Source of the DNA: Caribbeanibacter sp964518305
GTDB lineage: Bacteria; Gemmatimonadota; Gemmatimonadetes; Palauibacterales; Palauibacteraceae
Assembly: GCA_964518305.1 (NCBI GenBank)
Contig: CAZFDK010000003.1
Location: forward strand, 1-64,000
DNA: 64,000 nucleotides
Reading direction: 5' to 3'
Shown here in pieces: positions 1 to 8,918 of the stretch (the first letter of the stretch is position 1; every line of letters starts with the position of its first letter). Under the pieces are notes generated by a model. The model was not told the DNA's origin, ran no database searches, and saw only the letters and a list, made by a program, of their open reading frames with translations. The position numbers were made by a program, and so were the translations under genes.

Positions 1-493
1 GACGCCGGCGCTGTCCATGGCGGCCACGGCCCGGTCGAAGTAGAGCGGGATCATGCCGTCGCGGCTCACGAGTCCCAGGGTGGACCGGATGCCGAAGAGC
101 GCCAGGTGGCAGGCGGGACCCCGGATGGAGTTCCCGGTGTCCGTGCCGAGGCCGACCAGGGCGAAACTGGCGGCCACTCCGGAGGCCGTGCCGCCGCTCG
201 ATCCAGGGAGTCGGCGCGACGGGAGCGGCGGGATTGAGAACCGTGATGGCGTTCAGGCCCGTGGAGTCGTCGTACGTGCGGATGCGCCGACGGTACGCGT
301 CGATCACGCTGGCGCAGGTGAGATCTCCGGACCCGAGCACCTCGTGGAGGTCCGAGATCGTCGCCCCGACGACGAATCGATCCGGATCCGTCTCCGCGGA
401 GACGTCGGAAGAGCGGTCGGTGCCGCAGGCGGCGGCCGAGAGCAGAAGGGGCGCCGCGGAGCAGGCGAGGCGAGCACGCTTCCGTCCCGTCAT
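1..493 (-). pseudogene. amidase-signature protein, 5' part, internally collapsed
   Basis: Begins at the ATG complementary to 491-493, behind a GGAGGA ribosome site. The first frame gives a lipoprotein-like signal (LLLSAAACG) and the N-terminal part of an amidase-signature enzyme ending near LNAITVLNPAA. From about position 205 leftward a different frame carries GSSGGTASGVAASF and GTDTGNSIRGPA, the cis-Ser and nucleophile-Ser segments. The roughly 95 residues that normally lie between, including the catalytic Lys and GIPVLLKDN-type region, are absent, as comparison with the intact amidase at 28650-30398 shows. Near 190-216 the same bases read LDRAAAR in one frame and GSSGGT in another, so the loss looks like recombination or assembly collapse at a short repeat. 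The gene continues beyond the left edge. As written it cannot encode an active amidase. Confidence 0.75.
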
Positions 494-699
494 CGGTGTC
501 CTCCGCTGTTCGACGGTGCGGACACGACGCGTCGGCGCGGCAGCTGCCACCGAATCATCGTTGAAGAGACTCCGAGGTCGTCTCGTACGTGAGATCAGGT
601 CGGCGAAGTGGATGAAACTGAACACGGTCGAGCCTCGATAAGAGGGGCCAACCCGACATCCGATCGAGCACCCGGCCAAACTGTAGGGAAAGAACCACC

Positions 700-2895
700 A
701 TGGACACCATCGCCCTCAGGACGACCCCATCTATTTGCCGTCTGTTCGCCGCGGCCCTCGTGGCCGCCCTCGCCCTCGTGCTCCCGCCGCTGTCCGCCCC
801 GGCCGGCGCGCAGGAGGCTTCTTCGGAGGGGCGTTGGGAGGGAGCTATCCAGACGCCGGGCGAGAGCCTCCGGGTCGTGGTGGATTTGGCCACGACCGAA
901 GGCGAGGGATGGACGGGCCAGATCGACATCCCGGCACAGGGCGTCGCGGACCGGGAGCTGGGGGGGATCGAGGCAGGTGAAGACTCGGTCCGCTTCTCCA
1001 TCCCGGGGATTCCGGGCTCGCCGACCTTCCGCGGCATGGTGACCGCGGCCGGCGACAGCTTGGTGGGCGACTTCACCCAGGCCGGACAGGCCATGCCGTT
1101 CCGGCTGGCCCGGACCGGGCCGGCGCAGATCAGCAGCGCTCCCGCGCCGGGTCAGCTCCTGGAGGGCTTCGACGCGGAGGTCCGGGAGGCCATGGAGGCC
1201 TTCCACGTTCCTGGCGCGTCGGTGGCCATCGTCCACGGGGGGGAAGTCGTCCTCGCCCGGGGCTACGGCGTTCGGGACCGGGCGTCCGGAGCCGCGGTCA
1301 CCGACAGCACGGTCTTCCCCATCGGTTCGATGACGAAGTCCTTCACGAGCCTCCTCGTGGCGGACCTGGTCGAGGAGGGGCGCCTGGCCTGGGGCGACCC
1401 CGTCCACGACCGGCTGCCGGAGTTCCGCCTGGAGCGCGACTACCCGACGCTCCACACCACGCCGGTGGATCTGTTGAGCCACCGGACGGGCCTGCCGCGG
1501 CACGACGCGCTGTGGATCGCATGGGAGGAGGCCGACACGGTGGTCACGAGGTCCGACTTCGTGGACGACCTGCGGCACCTGGAGCCCACGGAGGAGTTCC
1601 GGACCGCCTGGCAGTACAACAACTTCGGCTACCTCACTGCCGGTCTGCTGGTGGGCCGCGTCACCGGCAGCACGTGGGAGGAGCAGCTGCGCCGGCGGCT
1701 GCTGGAGCCCCTGGGGATGCGTCGCTCGAATGTGAGCCCGGACAGCACGCTGGCGCTGTCCGACCACGCCGCGGGATACCGCGTGGTCCGCCCGGACTCC
1801 GGCGAGGTCCGCGTCGAGCCCATGGACTACTTCCGCATCGACGCCATGGCTCCCGCCGGCGCCATCAACTCCACCGCGACGGAGATGACCCGCTGGCTGG
1901 AGCTCCACCTGAACGGTGGTGAGGTCGACGGCAAGCGGGTCGTGCCCGCCGCCGCGGTGGAGCGCACCCACCGGCGCGAGATGCCGCTGGAGGGCGGGAT
2001 CAGCCCCGTCGAGGGCGATGCCGTATCCCACGCGAGCTACGCCCTGGGGTGGCAGGTCCAGGACTACCGGGGCCGCCGGATGCTGCAGCACGGCGGCGGG
2101 ATCGACGGCTTCACCTCGCTCATGGCGGTGCTCCCCGAGGACGAACTGGGCGTGGTGGTGCTGTCGAACCGCCTGGGGAGCGCGTTCACGAGGGCGGTCA
2201 CGCTCACGGCGGTGGATCGAATGCTCGACCGGGAGGGCCGGGACTGGACCGGCCGCTTCCGGAAGCAGGCGGAGCAGTCCCGCCAGAGCTCCGGCTCCGG
2301 CGGCTCCGATACGGCCAGCGCCGGGGCTCCCCCGAGCCATCCGCGGGCCGACTACGCCGGCGCCTACCGGCATCCGGCCTACGGGGTCATGCGGGTATCG
2401 AGCGCCGGCGACTCCCTGGTGGCGCGCCTCGGCACCATGTGCATCGACCTGGATCACCAGCACTACGATCTCTTCACCGGGCGGGCGGCCAACCCCCTGC
2501 TGCGGGAGCTCAGCTTCGACATCCAGTTCGAGACCGACCGGAGTGGGAACGTCGCGGCCCTGACCGTGCCGCTGGAGCCCGCGGCCGGACCCCTCCGCTT
2601 CGAGCGCGGGCCGCCGGAGAGACTCCGGGACCCCGGCTTCCTGAACGGGCTCACGGGCGTCTATCAGGTGGCCGGCATGGAGATAGAGGTGCGGCTCCGC
2701 GGCGAGCGGAGGCTCGTCTTCGAACAGCCCGGCGCTACCGCGGAGCTGGTGCCGAGGCGCGGAACGCGCTTCGCGGTGGAGGGGCAGGAGGGCACCACCG
2801 TGGAGTTTCTCGTGGAGGACGGCCGCGCCACGGGCATCGTCATCCACCAGGTCGGCCGGCGATTCGAGGGCGAGAAGGTGTCGTCCGGAGGATAG
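700..2895 (+). CDS. exported serine hydrolase, beta-lactamase/PBP4-like (class C fold)
   Basis: 731 residues. An N-terminal signal peptide (about residues 13-38, ending near PAGAQE) sends it to the periplasm. The penicillin-binding/class C beta-lactamase fold spans about 160-510 and shows all three active-site elements: SMTK with Ser210 and Lys213, YNN with Tyr306 and Asn308, and HGG at 464. The first ~125 residues after the signal form a separate beta-rich domain, and the ~200 residues after the catalytic domain resemble the C-terminal extensions seen in esterase or D-aminopeptidase relatives. The family includes esterases, D-aminopeptidases and beta-lactamases; the substrate cannot be read from the sequence. 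ATG 700 follows a purine-rich stretch. It is followed by the GMC oxidoreductase pair 79 bp downstream, possibly in the same transcript. Confidence 0.88.
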   Translation: MDTIALRTTPSICRLFAAALVAALALVLPPLSAPAGAQEASSEGRWEGAIQTPGESLRVVVDLATTEGEGWTGQIDIPAQGVADRELGGIEAGEDSVRFSIPGIPGSPTFRGMVTAAGDSLVGDFTQAGQAMPFRLARTGPAQISSAPAPGQLLEGFDAEVREAMEAFHVPGASVAIVHGGEVVLARGYGVRDRASGAAVTDSTVFPIGSMTKSFTSLLVADLVEEGRLAWGDPVHDRLPEFRLERDYPTLHTTPVDLLSHRTGLPRHDALWIAWEEADTVVTRSDFVDDLRHLEPTEEFRTAWQYNNFGYLTAGLLVGRVTGSTWEEQLRRRLLEPLGMRRSNVSPDSTLALSDHAAGYRVVRPDSGEVRVEPMDYFRIDAMAPAGAINSTATEMTRWLELHLNGGEVDGKRVVPAAAVERTHRREMPLEGGISPVEGDAVSHASYALGWQVQDYRGRRMLQHGGGIDGFTSLMAVLPEDELGVVVLSNRLGSAFTRAVTLTAVDRMLDREGRDWTGRFRKQAEQSRQSSGSGGSDTASAGAPPSHPRADYAGAYRHPAYGVMRVSSAGDSLVARLGTMCIDLDHQHYDLFTGRAANPLLRELSFDIQFETDRSGNVAALTVPLEPAAGPLRFERGPPERLRDPGFLNGLTGVYQVAGMEIEVRLRGERRLVFEQPGATAELVPRRGTRFAVEGQEGTTVEFLVEDGRATGIVIHQVGRRFEGEKVSSGG

Positions 2896-2973
2896 CCGCG
2901 GCTCTTGTCCGCGGCCGGGACGATCCGCATGCTGGTCGTCGACCGCGGACTTCTCCTCTCGCCGGAGGTGACG

Positions 2974-3699
2974 ATGACGGACGGCGCGGACGACACGCCG
3001 GAGCCCGGCCGCCGGAGCTTCCTCAGGCAGTCGGCGGTGGCGCTGTCGGCTCTGTCGGTGCCGCTGGCCGCGTGCCGCGGTGATGAGCGCGCCGGGACCC
3101 AGAGGGAGCGCGAGCTGCAGGAGGAGCTGGCGGGAGAGCTCCTGGACGCCCTGGCCGAGGCCAGCCTTCCCTCCGCGATCGGAGCCGGGGGGAAGAGGGA
3201 GGCCGCCGAGGAGTTCCGGGCCTGGCTCGACGGCTTCGAGCCCGTCGCCGAGCTGAACCACGACTACGGCTCCCAGGCCGTCCACTTCGGGCCCGAGGAC
3301 CCGGCACCGCGCTGGTCGTCGCAGCTGGCCGCCCTGGAGCTGGTGGCCCGGCGTCGTGAGGACGCGGGCTTCGCGGAGCTCCCTGCCGACGCCCGGCGCC
3401 GGCTCATCCGGCAGCGCGTTCCGGAACCGCCGGGCGAGGCCGGCGGCCGGGGGCTTCCGGGCAATCCGGCGGAGGCCGAGCACGTGGCCGTGGGGCTGCT
3501 GGCCTGGTTCTACGGTCGACCGGAGGCCGCTGATCTGGGCTACCGGGCGCGGATCGGTCGCCATGCCTGCCGCCCGCTCGAGGAGTCCGGAGAGCGCCCG
3601 GCGCCCCTGTCCGAGGGCGAGGCCGCTGCTTCCGTCCGGCGGCAGACAGCCGGCTCCCGGTCACGCCGTCCCGCGGTCCGCCCCGAGCCCGCCTCCTGA
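2974..3699 (+). CDS. gluconate 2-dehydrogenase subunit 3-like small subunit (Tat lipoprotein)
   Basis: 241 residues from ATG 2974, chosen because GGAGGTG lies just upstream; an in-frame earlier start at 2905 has no such site. The N-terminus has a twin-arginine motif (GRRSFLRQ), a hydrophobic stretch and a lipobox (PLAAC), so it is probably exported folded and anchored by lipid. The rest matches the subunit 3 family that accompanies GMC flavoproteins: it helps export and stabilise the catalytic partner, which has no signal of its own. The stop is 2 bp before the start of that partner. The C-terminal 30 residues are Arg/Pro-rich and low in complexity. No cytochrome c subunit gene lies nearby. 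Confidence 0.82.
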   Translation: MTDGADDTPEPGRRSFLRQSAVALSALSVPLAACRGDERAGTQRERELQEELAGELLDALAEASLPSAIGAGGKREAAEEFRAWLDGFEPVAELNHDYGSQAVHFGPEDPAPRWSSQLAALELVARRREDAGFAELPADARRRLIRQRVPEPPGEAGGRGLPGNPAEAEHVAVGLLAWFYGRPEAADLGYRARIGRHACRPLEESGERPAPLSEGEAAASVRRQTAGSRSRRPAVRPEPAS

Positions 3700-3701
3700 C
3701 C

Positions 3702-5372
3702 GTGTCGCAGGACGAGGAGCGGCTGGAGGCGGACGTCTGCTTCGTGGGATCCGGTATCACTGCCGCGGTCATGGCGGAGAAGCTGGCCGAGGAGCGCGAC
3801 TGCGACATCCTGGTGCTGGAGGCCGGGCGCCGTCCGGCTCCCGCGGAGCGTCGCTCGCGGAACCGCAACCGGTACCTGGCCTACGACGAGAATCCCTGGC
3901 CGAAGGACCACATCGCCGACCAGACGGTGGCCGGCACGCCCCACGGTTGGACGCCGGCCATGACGGTGGGAGGCCTGGCCATGCACTGGGGCGGAGTGAC
4001 GCCGCGCTTCTCGCCCGAGGACTTCCGTGTTCGTTCCACCTACGGCGTCGGCCGAGACTGGCCCATCAGCTACTCGGACATGGACCCGTTTTATCAGGAG
4101 GCCGAGGAGCGGATCGGCGTCGCCGGTGCGCAGGGACCGGAGGAGCTGGATCCGCGGGGCGGGGCGTATCCGATGCCGGCCATGCCCCTCACCTGGAACC
4201 TGGAGAAGCTGCGGGGCTGGGGGGAGGCCAGCGGCGTCCCCTTTTGGCCCATGCCCCAGGCCAAGAACACCGAGCCGTGGGACGGGCGGCCCGCCTGCTG
4301 CCGCAACGACACCTGCTACCCGATCTGTCCCATCGGGGCGAGGTACTCCCCCGACTACACCCTGTACGACCTGGAGGAGCGCGGTGAGATCCGGCTCCGG
4401 GCCAGGACTCTGGTCCGACGGCTCGAGCTGGAGGAGGGCTCGGACCGGATCGCAGGGGCCCTGGCCGCGGACCTGGACGACGGCAGCGAGCTCCGGGTCG
4501 ACGCCGACACGTTCGTCCTGGCCGGGGGCTACGTCTGGACCCCCCACCTGCTGCTTCTCTCCGCGAACTCCCGCTACCCAGACGGGTTGGCCAACAGCTC
4601 CGGGCTGGTGGGCAAGTACGTAACGGGTCACCGGGGCGTGAACGCGTACGTGGAGCGTCCGACTCAGCTCTATCCCGGCATGAACTCCTCGCACTCCCTG
4701 ATCTCGAAGTTCTTCATGCACCGGGCCGGCGGCCGCTGGGCGCGCGAGCGGGGGCTCCGGGACGGGGAGGGATACCTGCGTCACGACTTCCGGATCTGGA
4801 CGTCCACCGTGGGGCGGGAGCCCCGGGCCCGCGACGACGAGGGACGCCTCCTGCTCGGCGACGAGCTCCTGGAGGAGTGGCGCTCCCGCACGGAGGGGAA
4901 GGGCACGGCGCGGCTGCGCTGCTACTACGACGTCCTCCCGGCTCGCAACAGCGAGATCACGCTGGAGCCGGACCTCACGAACCGCTTCGGCGACCCGCTT
5001 CCGCGCGTCCGGTTCCGGGACAGCGAGGCGTCTCGCGGTCTGCGTTCGTACCAGGAGGAGTCCATCGCCAGCCTTCAGCGCTCCTTCGCCGAGCGGGGCG
5101 GCGGAGAGCTGCTCGGCCTCTACCGCGGCGACGGCCAGGCGCATCCCGGTGGCGGCTGCCGGATGGGCGACTGTACGTCGGAGTCGGTCGTGGACCACCG
5201 CGCCCGGAGCCACGACCACGAGAATCTGTTCATCCCGGGCGCTCCGTCCATGGTCACCGGAGGGTGCACGAACGGGACGCTCACCTTCTGTGCCCTGGGC
5301 CTGATGTCGGCGGCCGAGATCGGACGGGCGTATCCGGCACGGGAGGAGACGGCGGACGCGGGAGCCGAGTAG
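3702..5372 (+). CDS. GMC-family FAD oxidoreductase, gluconate 2-dehydrogenase large-subunit type
   Basis: 556 residues from a GTG start. FAD-binding N-terminus with GSGITAA at about residue 16 and an acidic strand end (LVLEAG) near 42. C-terminal GMC domain has HPGGGCRMG with His481 and CTNGTLT with Asn524, the usual His/Asn catalytic pair positions. A cluster of cysteines around 195-212 (ACCRNDTCYPICPIGA) is typical of the gluconate 2-dehydrogenase group of GMC enzymes. Such enzymes oxidise sugar acids or sugars and pass electrons to a membrane-side acceptor; the substrate here is unknown. It lacks a signal peptide and is likely carried out with the Tat-signal subunit encoded immediately upstream. 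Confidence 0.88.
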   Translation: MSQDEERLEADVCFVGSGITAAVMAEKLAEERDCDILVLEAGRRPAPAERRSRNRNRYLAYDENPWPKDHIADQTVAGTPHGWTPAMTVGGLAMHWGGVTPRFSPEDFRVRSTYGVGRDWPISYSDMDPFYQEAEERIGVAGAQGPEELDPRGGAYPMPAMPLTWNLEKLRGWGEASGVPFWPMPQAKNTEPWDGRPACCRNDTCYPICPIGARYSPDYTLYDLEERGEIRLRARTLVRRLELEEGSDRIAGALAADLDDGSELRVDADTFVLAGGYVWTPHLLLLSANSRYPDGLANSSGLVGKYVTGHRGVNAYVERPTQLYPGMNSSHSLISKFFMHRAGGRWARERGLRDGEGYLRHDFRIWTSTVGREPRARDDEGRLLLGDELLEEWRSRTEGKGTARLRCYYDVLPARNSEITLEPDLTNRFGDPLPRVRFRDSEASRGLRSYQEESIASLQRSFAERGGGELLGLYRGDGQAHPGGGCRMGDCTSESVVDHRARSHDHENLFIPGAPSMVTGGCTNGTLTFCALGLMSAAEIGRAYPAREETADAGAE

Positions 5373-5531
5373 CCGCCGCGCGTCGCGCCCGGTTCGGGCC
5401 GGCGCCGGGATGCTGGCGAACCGGTGGGTCGACGGTCAGGTTTCGGCGTCGGCGGCCGCTCGGGTCGCCGATCGGCCGGAGCCCGGGGCGCCCGGGTCGG
5501 CCATGGCACTCGACCACAGGGAGCTCCCCGC

Positions 5532-7469
5532 ATGTCACGACCGTCGGTCCGCATCTGCGTCCCGCTGTTTCTCCTGGTCGCCTCCGTGCTCGTCCTCGGC
5601 TGCGATACCACCGGGGAAGGCGAGACGGCGTCGCGCGCCGCCTCTCAGGTCGCCGACGCAGTGCGTGAGCAGGTCACCCCCGAGGGGCTCGCCCGGTCTC
5701 TGGACTCCATCGTCCAGTACGACCGGCGATCGGGAACGGAGGGGGAGGACCGGGCGCTCCAGTTCGTCCTCCGGGAGCTCCGGGCCGAGGGGATCCCGAC
5801 CCGGGTGGACACCTTCAGCGCCTATGTCTCGGATCCCGTCTCGGCCTCGGTGGAGGCGCCGGCGGCGGACCCCACGTTCTCGCCCGAGGCGCTCACCGTC
5901 TCCTTCGCGGGCTCGGTGGAGGGGCTCACTGCGCCGGTGGTGGACGTGGGGAGCGACGACGCCCTGCCGGCGCTGGTGCCGGCGACGGGCGAGCGCCTGC
6001 TTCTCGAGTGCGAGCTCCACGCTGAGCTCGACCGGCCCACCGGCGTTTCGGGAGGTGTCCAGGCGGGGAGCGGGTCGGACGTCTGCCCGGACGCTCCGGA
6101 CCTGCAGGGCAGGATCGCGCTGGTCGAGGCGCTCCCCATACCGGAGACGGCCTGGAAGCTGGAGCGGCTCGGGGCCGTCGGCGCGATCTTCGTGAATCCC
6201 GAGGACCGTCTGAACGCCCTCGTCACCACCACCCTGTGGGCCGGACCGTCGCTCCGGAACCAGCACCGGATCCCGTCGCTCCCGCTGGCCGAGGTGAGCC
6301 AGGGCGACGGCCAGCGACTCCGGACCATGCTCCAGGAGGATCCGGACCTCCGAGTTCGGCTCACCTCCCGGGTGGAGACCAGGTGGAAGTCGCTGCGGCT
6401 GGTGCAGGCGGCCATCCCGGCTGAGAACCCCGTCGGGAGCTTCGCCGTACTCGGCGGACACATCGATTCCTGGTGGCAGGGAGCCACGGACGAGGCCGCC
6501 TCCAACGCGGCCATGCTCGAGCTGGCACGGGCCTTCTGGAACCAGCGGGACCGGCTCCGGCGCGGGCTCGTGGTGGCGTGGTGGCCCGGCCACAGCAACG
6601 CCCGGTACGCCGGCTCGAAGTGGTACGCCGATCATCGTTTCCAGCAGCTCCGTCAGCGCGCGGTGGCCTACGTGAACGTGGACGGCATCGGCCAGCGCGA
6701 CGCGGCCAGCTTCGACGCGGCGACGACGGTCTCTCTGGCCGACGTGGCCCGGAACGCGGTGCAGGAGGTCTCCGACCAGCGGATCGACGCGGACCGTCCC
6801 GTGCGGAACTCGGACCAGTCCTTCAACGGTGTCGGGCTGCCGCTTCTCCAGATCTACCACCGGCGTCCGGACAGCCTCGGTGGATACTGGTGGTGGCACA
6901 GCCGGGAGGACACGCGAGACAAGATCGACGCCTCGGTGCTGGACACCGACGCCGGCGCTTACGCCGGAGCCCTGGCCCGCCTTCTGGCGTCGCCGCGTCT
7001 GCCCGTGGATCCCGTGGACCAGGTCGACTATCTGGGACAGCTCCTGCACGACCGGCAGGCGGCCTCGCGGCGGCTGGACCTCAGCGCCGAGATCCAGCTG
7101 CAGGCCCGCCTCCTGGAGGCGGTGCAGGCGGTGGAGGAGGCGCTCCCGGCGGAGCCCGACGAGCGGGTGAATCTGGCGCGGCTCCGGGTCCTTCGTCCGG
7201 TCCATCGCGTGCTCTACACGCTGGGCGGGAGCTATCATCCCGATCCGTCGGTGAACCTCGGCCGCCTGCCGGGGCTGCGGCCGGTCGATCGGCTGGCGGA
7301 GGCGGAGCCCGGCTCCCACCGGTACGAGGTCATCCGACGCACGCTGGTTCGGGAGCGGAATCGGCTGCACGAGGCGCTCGATCGGTCCCTGGAGCGGGCA
7401 GAGCGCCTGCGGGCCCGTCTCGCGACCGGCGCTGAAGCAGAGGGAGCCGACGACGGAGGCGATCGGTGA
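5532..7469 (+). CDS. M28-family-like metallopeptidase lipoprotein with PA domain
   Basis: 645 residues. ATG 5532 gives a lipoprotein signal (VASVLVLGC); an in-frame start at 5424 would place unrelated residues ahead of it. A protease-associated (PA) domain lies about 95-290 and the M28 fold about 295-490. Metal-site residues visible are His310 and Asp312 (GGHIDSW), Asp320 (GATDEA), an Asp near 385 (VNVDGIG) and His456 (WWWHSRED). At the usual Glu-Glu pair the protein has His354-Ser355 (WWPGHSNARYAGS), so the standard catalytic Glu and one bridging ligand are missing. I recall relatives with a similar WWPGHS pattern, so this may be a subfamily rather than decay. About 150 mostly helical residues follow. 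Its stop overlaps the next start. Confidence 0.8.
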   Translation: MSRPSVRICVPLFLLVASVLVLGCDTTGEGETASRAASQVADAVREQVTPEGLARSLDSIVQYDRRSGTEGEDRALQFVLRELRAEGIPTRVDTFSAYVSDPVSASVEAPAADPTFSPEALTVSFAGSVEGLTAPVVDVGSDDALPALVPATGERLLLECELHAELDRPTGVSGGVQAGSGSDVCPDAPDLQGRIALVEALPIPETAWKLERLGAVGAIFVNPEDRLNALVTTTLWAGPSLRNQHRIPSLPLAEVSQGDGQRLRTMLQEDPDLRVRLTSRVETRWKSLRLVQAAIPAENPVGSFAVLGGHIDSWWQGATDEAASNAAMLELARAFWNQRDRLRRGLVVAWWPGHSNARYAGSKWYADHRFQQLRQRAVAYVNVDGIGQRDAASFDAATTVSLADVARNAVQEVSDQRIDADRPVRNSDQSFNGVGLPLLQIYHRRPDSLGGYWWWHSREDTRDKIDASVLDTDAGAYAGALARLLASPRLPVDPVDQVDYLGQLLHDRQAASRRLDLSAEIQLQARLLEAVQAVEEALPAEPDERVNLARLRVLRPVHRVLYTLGGSYHPDPSVNLGRLPGLRPVDRLAEAEPGSHRYEVIRRTLVRERNRLHEALDRSLERAERLRARLATGAEAEGADDGGDR

Positions 7470-7729
7470 TCACCGGGAGCAGGGGCTCCTTCTGGCGGCT
7501 GGCGGTCGTGGGCACCGGAGTTCTGGTGGGGCTCAAGCTCTCGGGCTACGTGGGCTGGCCCTGGCTCTGGGTGACCGCGCCGCTCTGGTTGCCGCTCCTC
7601 CTCTCGGCAGGGGTGCGTCTGGCGCTTCTCGTGGTGATCATCGGCGCTCTGTGGCTCATCGACCCGGGAGGGATGATGACCGAGATCGAGGCGCTGGCCG
7701 CGCAGGTCAGCTCCTGGCTGGCGCAGTAG
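7466..7729 (+). CDS. small two-helix membrane protein
   Basis: 87 residues from a GTG that overlaps the stop of the upstream peptidase gene (GTGA), so translation is probably coupled. Two hydrophobic segments lie at about 10-27 and 33-62, the second broken by a Pro/Leu-rich turn, followed by a short acidic amphipathic tail. No recognised domain. The tight linkage suggests it is made with the M28-like lipoprotein and could anchor or chaperone it, but that is inference only. Confidence 0.65.
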   Translation: MITGSRGSFWRLAVVGTGVLVGLKLSGYVGWPWLWVTAPLWLPLLLSAGVRLALLVVIIGALWLIDPGGMMTEIEALAAQVSSWLAQ

Positions 7730-7743
7730 CCGGGAGAGCCGAC

Positions 7744-8910
7744 ATGTCCCGGGCCGCCTGCGACGCGCTGGTCGTGGGCCTGGGGGTCGCGGGGAGCGCG
7801 GCGGCGCGGGAGCTGGCCCGGCGCGGGCTGGGAGTCGTCGGGATCGATCGCTTCGGCCCCGACCACCGCCGGGGTTCCTCCCACGGGGAGAGTCGTCTCT
7901 TCCGGCTGCTCTATCACGAGGCCCCCTACTACGCGCCGCTCCTGCGGCGGGCGCGGGACGGCTGGGCCGAGCTGGAGGAGCGGGCCGGCCAGGATCTCCT
8001 GCTGGAGACCGGCGGGCTCGCCGTCGGGCCGCCGGACGGGAAACTGGTCACTGGCTGCCTCTCGACGGCCGCCGAGCACGGCCTGGCCTTCGAGCGTCTC
8101 ACCGCGGGGCAGGCTCGTCGGAGGTTCCCCGCCTTCGAGCCGAGTCCGGGGCAGGTCGCGCTGCTGGATCCCGCCGCCGGCGTGCTCCGCGCCGATCGGT
8201 GCGTCGCGGCCTTCCGCGCCGGGGCCCGACATGCCGGCGCCGAGCTTCGTTTCGGGGAGCGCGTCCGGGGCTGGGCGTCGGAGGGCGACGACCTGTCGGT
8301 GAAGACCGACGCCGGCGAGATCCGGGCCGGGGCCCTGCTCCTGGCCGCGGGCGGGTGGACCGCGGATCTGCTGGAGGAGGCCGGACAGAGGCGGCCGCCG
8401 ATCACCGTGGAGCGTCAGAGCGTTCACCGCTTTCCGGCGACCGGGGAGGGCGACTTCACCCCGGAGCGGTTCCCGATCTTCCTCCTGGAGCGAGGAGGCG
8501 GCAGGGCCGAATACAGAGATGCGCTGGCGTACGGGGTCCCGGACCTGGGGCACGGCGTGAAGGTAGCCGTCCATCACGACGGCGAGCGGAGCGCGCGCCC
8601 CGGTGACGTACGTCGCCGGCTCGAACCGACGGAGGCGGAGCGGGCACGCAGGGCGGTGGGAGACCTGCTCCCGGGGCTGGGCCCGTCGCCCGTGCACAGC
8701 GAGATCTGCGTCTACACCGACACGCCGGACCGCGACTTCCTGATCGACCGCTTGGCTCCGGACGACCCGGCCGTAGTCGCGGCCACGGGCTTTTCGGGCC
8801 ACGGCTTCAAGTTCGCCCCGGTCGTGGCCGAGATCGCGGCGGACCTGGTGGAGGAACGTCCCCCGGAGTTCGACCTGAGGCCCTTCCGTCTGGAACGGTG
8901 GGGGGCGTGA
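7744..8910 (+). CDS. FAD-dependent amine oxidase, sarcosine oxidase / N-methyltryptophan oxidase-like
   Basis: 388 residues, the same size as monomeric sarcosine oxidase and SolA. ATG 7744 places the dinucleotide fold (GLGVAGSAAA) at residues 9-18, followed by the family motif GSSHGESR at about 43-50. EICVYTDTPD near 320-329 contains Cys322, the position where this family attaches FAD covalently, and ATGFSGHGFKFAP near 345-357 closes the FAD site. The enzyme would oxidatively demethylate or deaminate an N-methyl or secondary amino acid, making peroxide and, for N-methyl substrates, formaldehyde. No signal peptide, so cytoplasmic. Starts 14 bp after the small membrane protein gene. Confidence 0.87.
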   Translation: MSRAACDALVVGLGVAGSAAARELARRGLGVVGIDRFGPDHRRGSSHGESRLFRLLYHEAPYYAPLLRRARDGWAELEERAGQDLLLETGGLAVGPPDGKLVTGCLSTAAEHGLAFERLTAGQARRRFPAFEPSPGQVALLDPAAGVLRADRCVAAFRAGARHAGAELRFGERVRGWASEGDDLSVKTDAGEIRAGALLLAAGGWTADLLEEAGQRRPPITVERQSVHRFPATGEGDFTPERFPIFLLERGGGRAEYRDALAYGVPDLGHGVKVAVHHDGERSARPGDVRRRLEPTEAERARRAVGDLLPGLGPSPVHSEICVYTDTPDRDFLIDRLAPDDPAVVAATGFSGHGFKFAPVVAEIAADLVEERPPEFDLRPFRLERWGA

Positions 8911-8918
8911 GTCCTCGC

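Noticed and set aside
595..3564. A 2.9-kb open frame antisense to the serine hydrolase and small GMC subunit
   Set aside because: Same composition effect; the plus-strand protein has all active-site motifs and a signal peptide.
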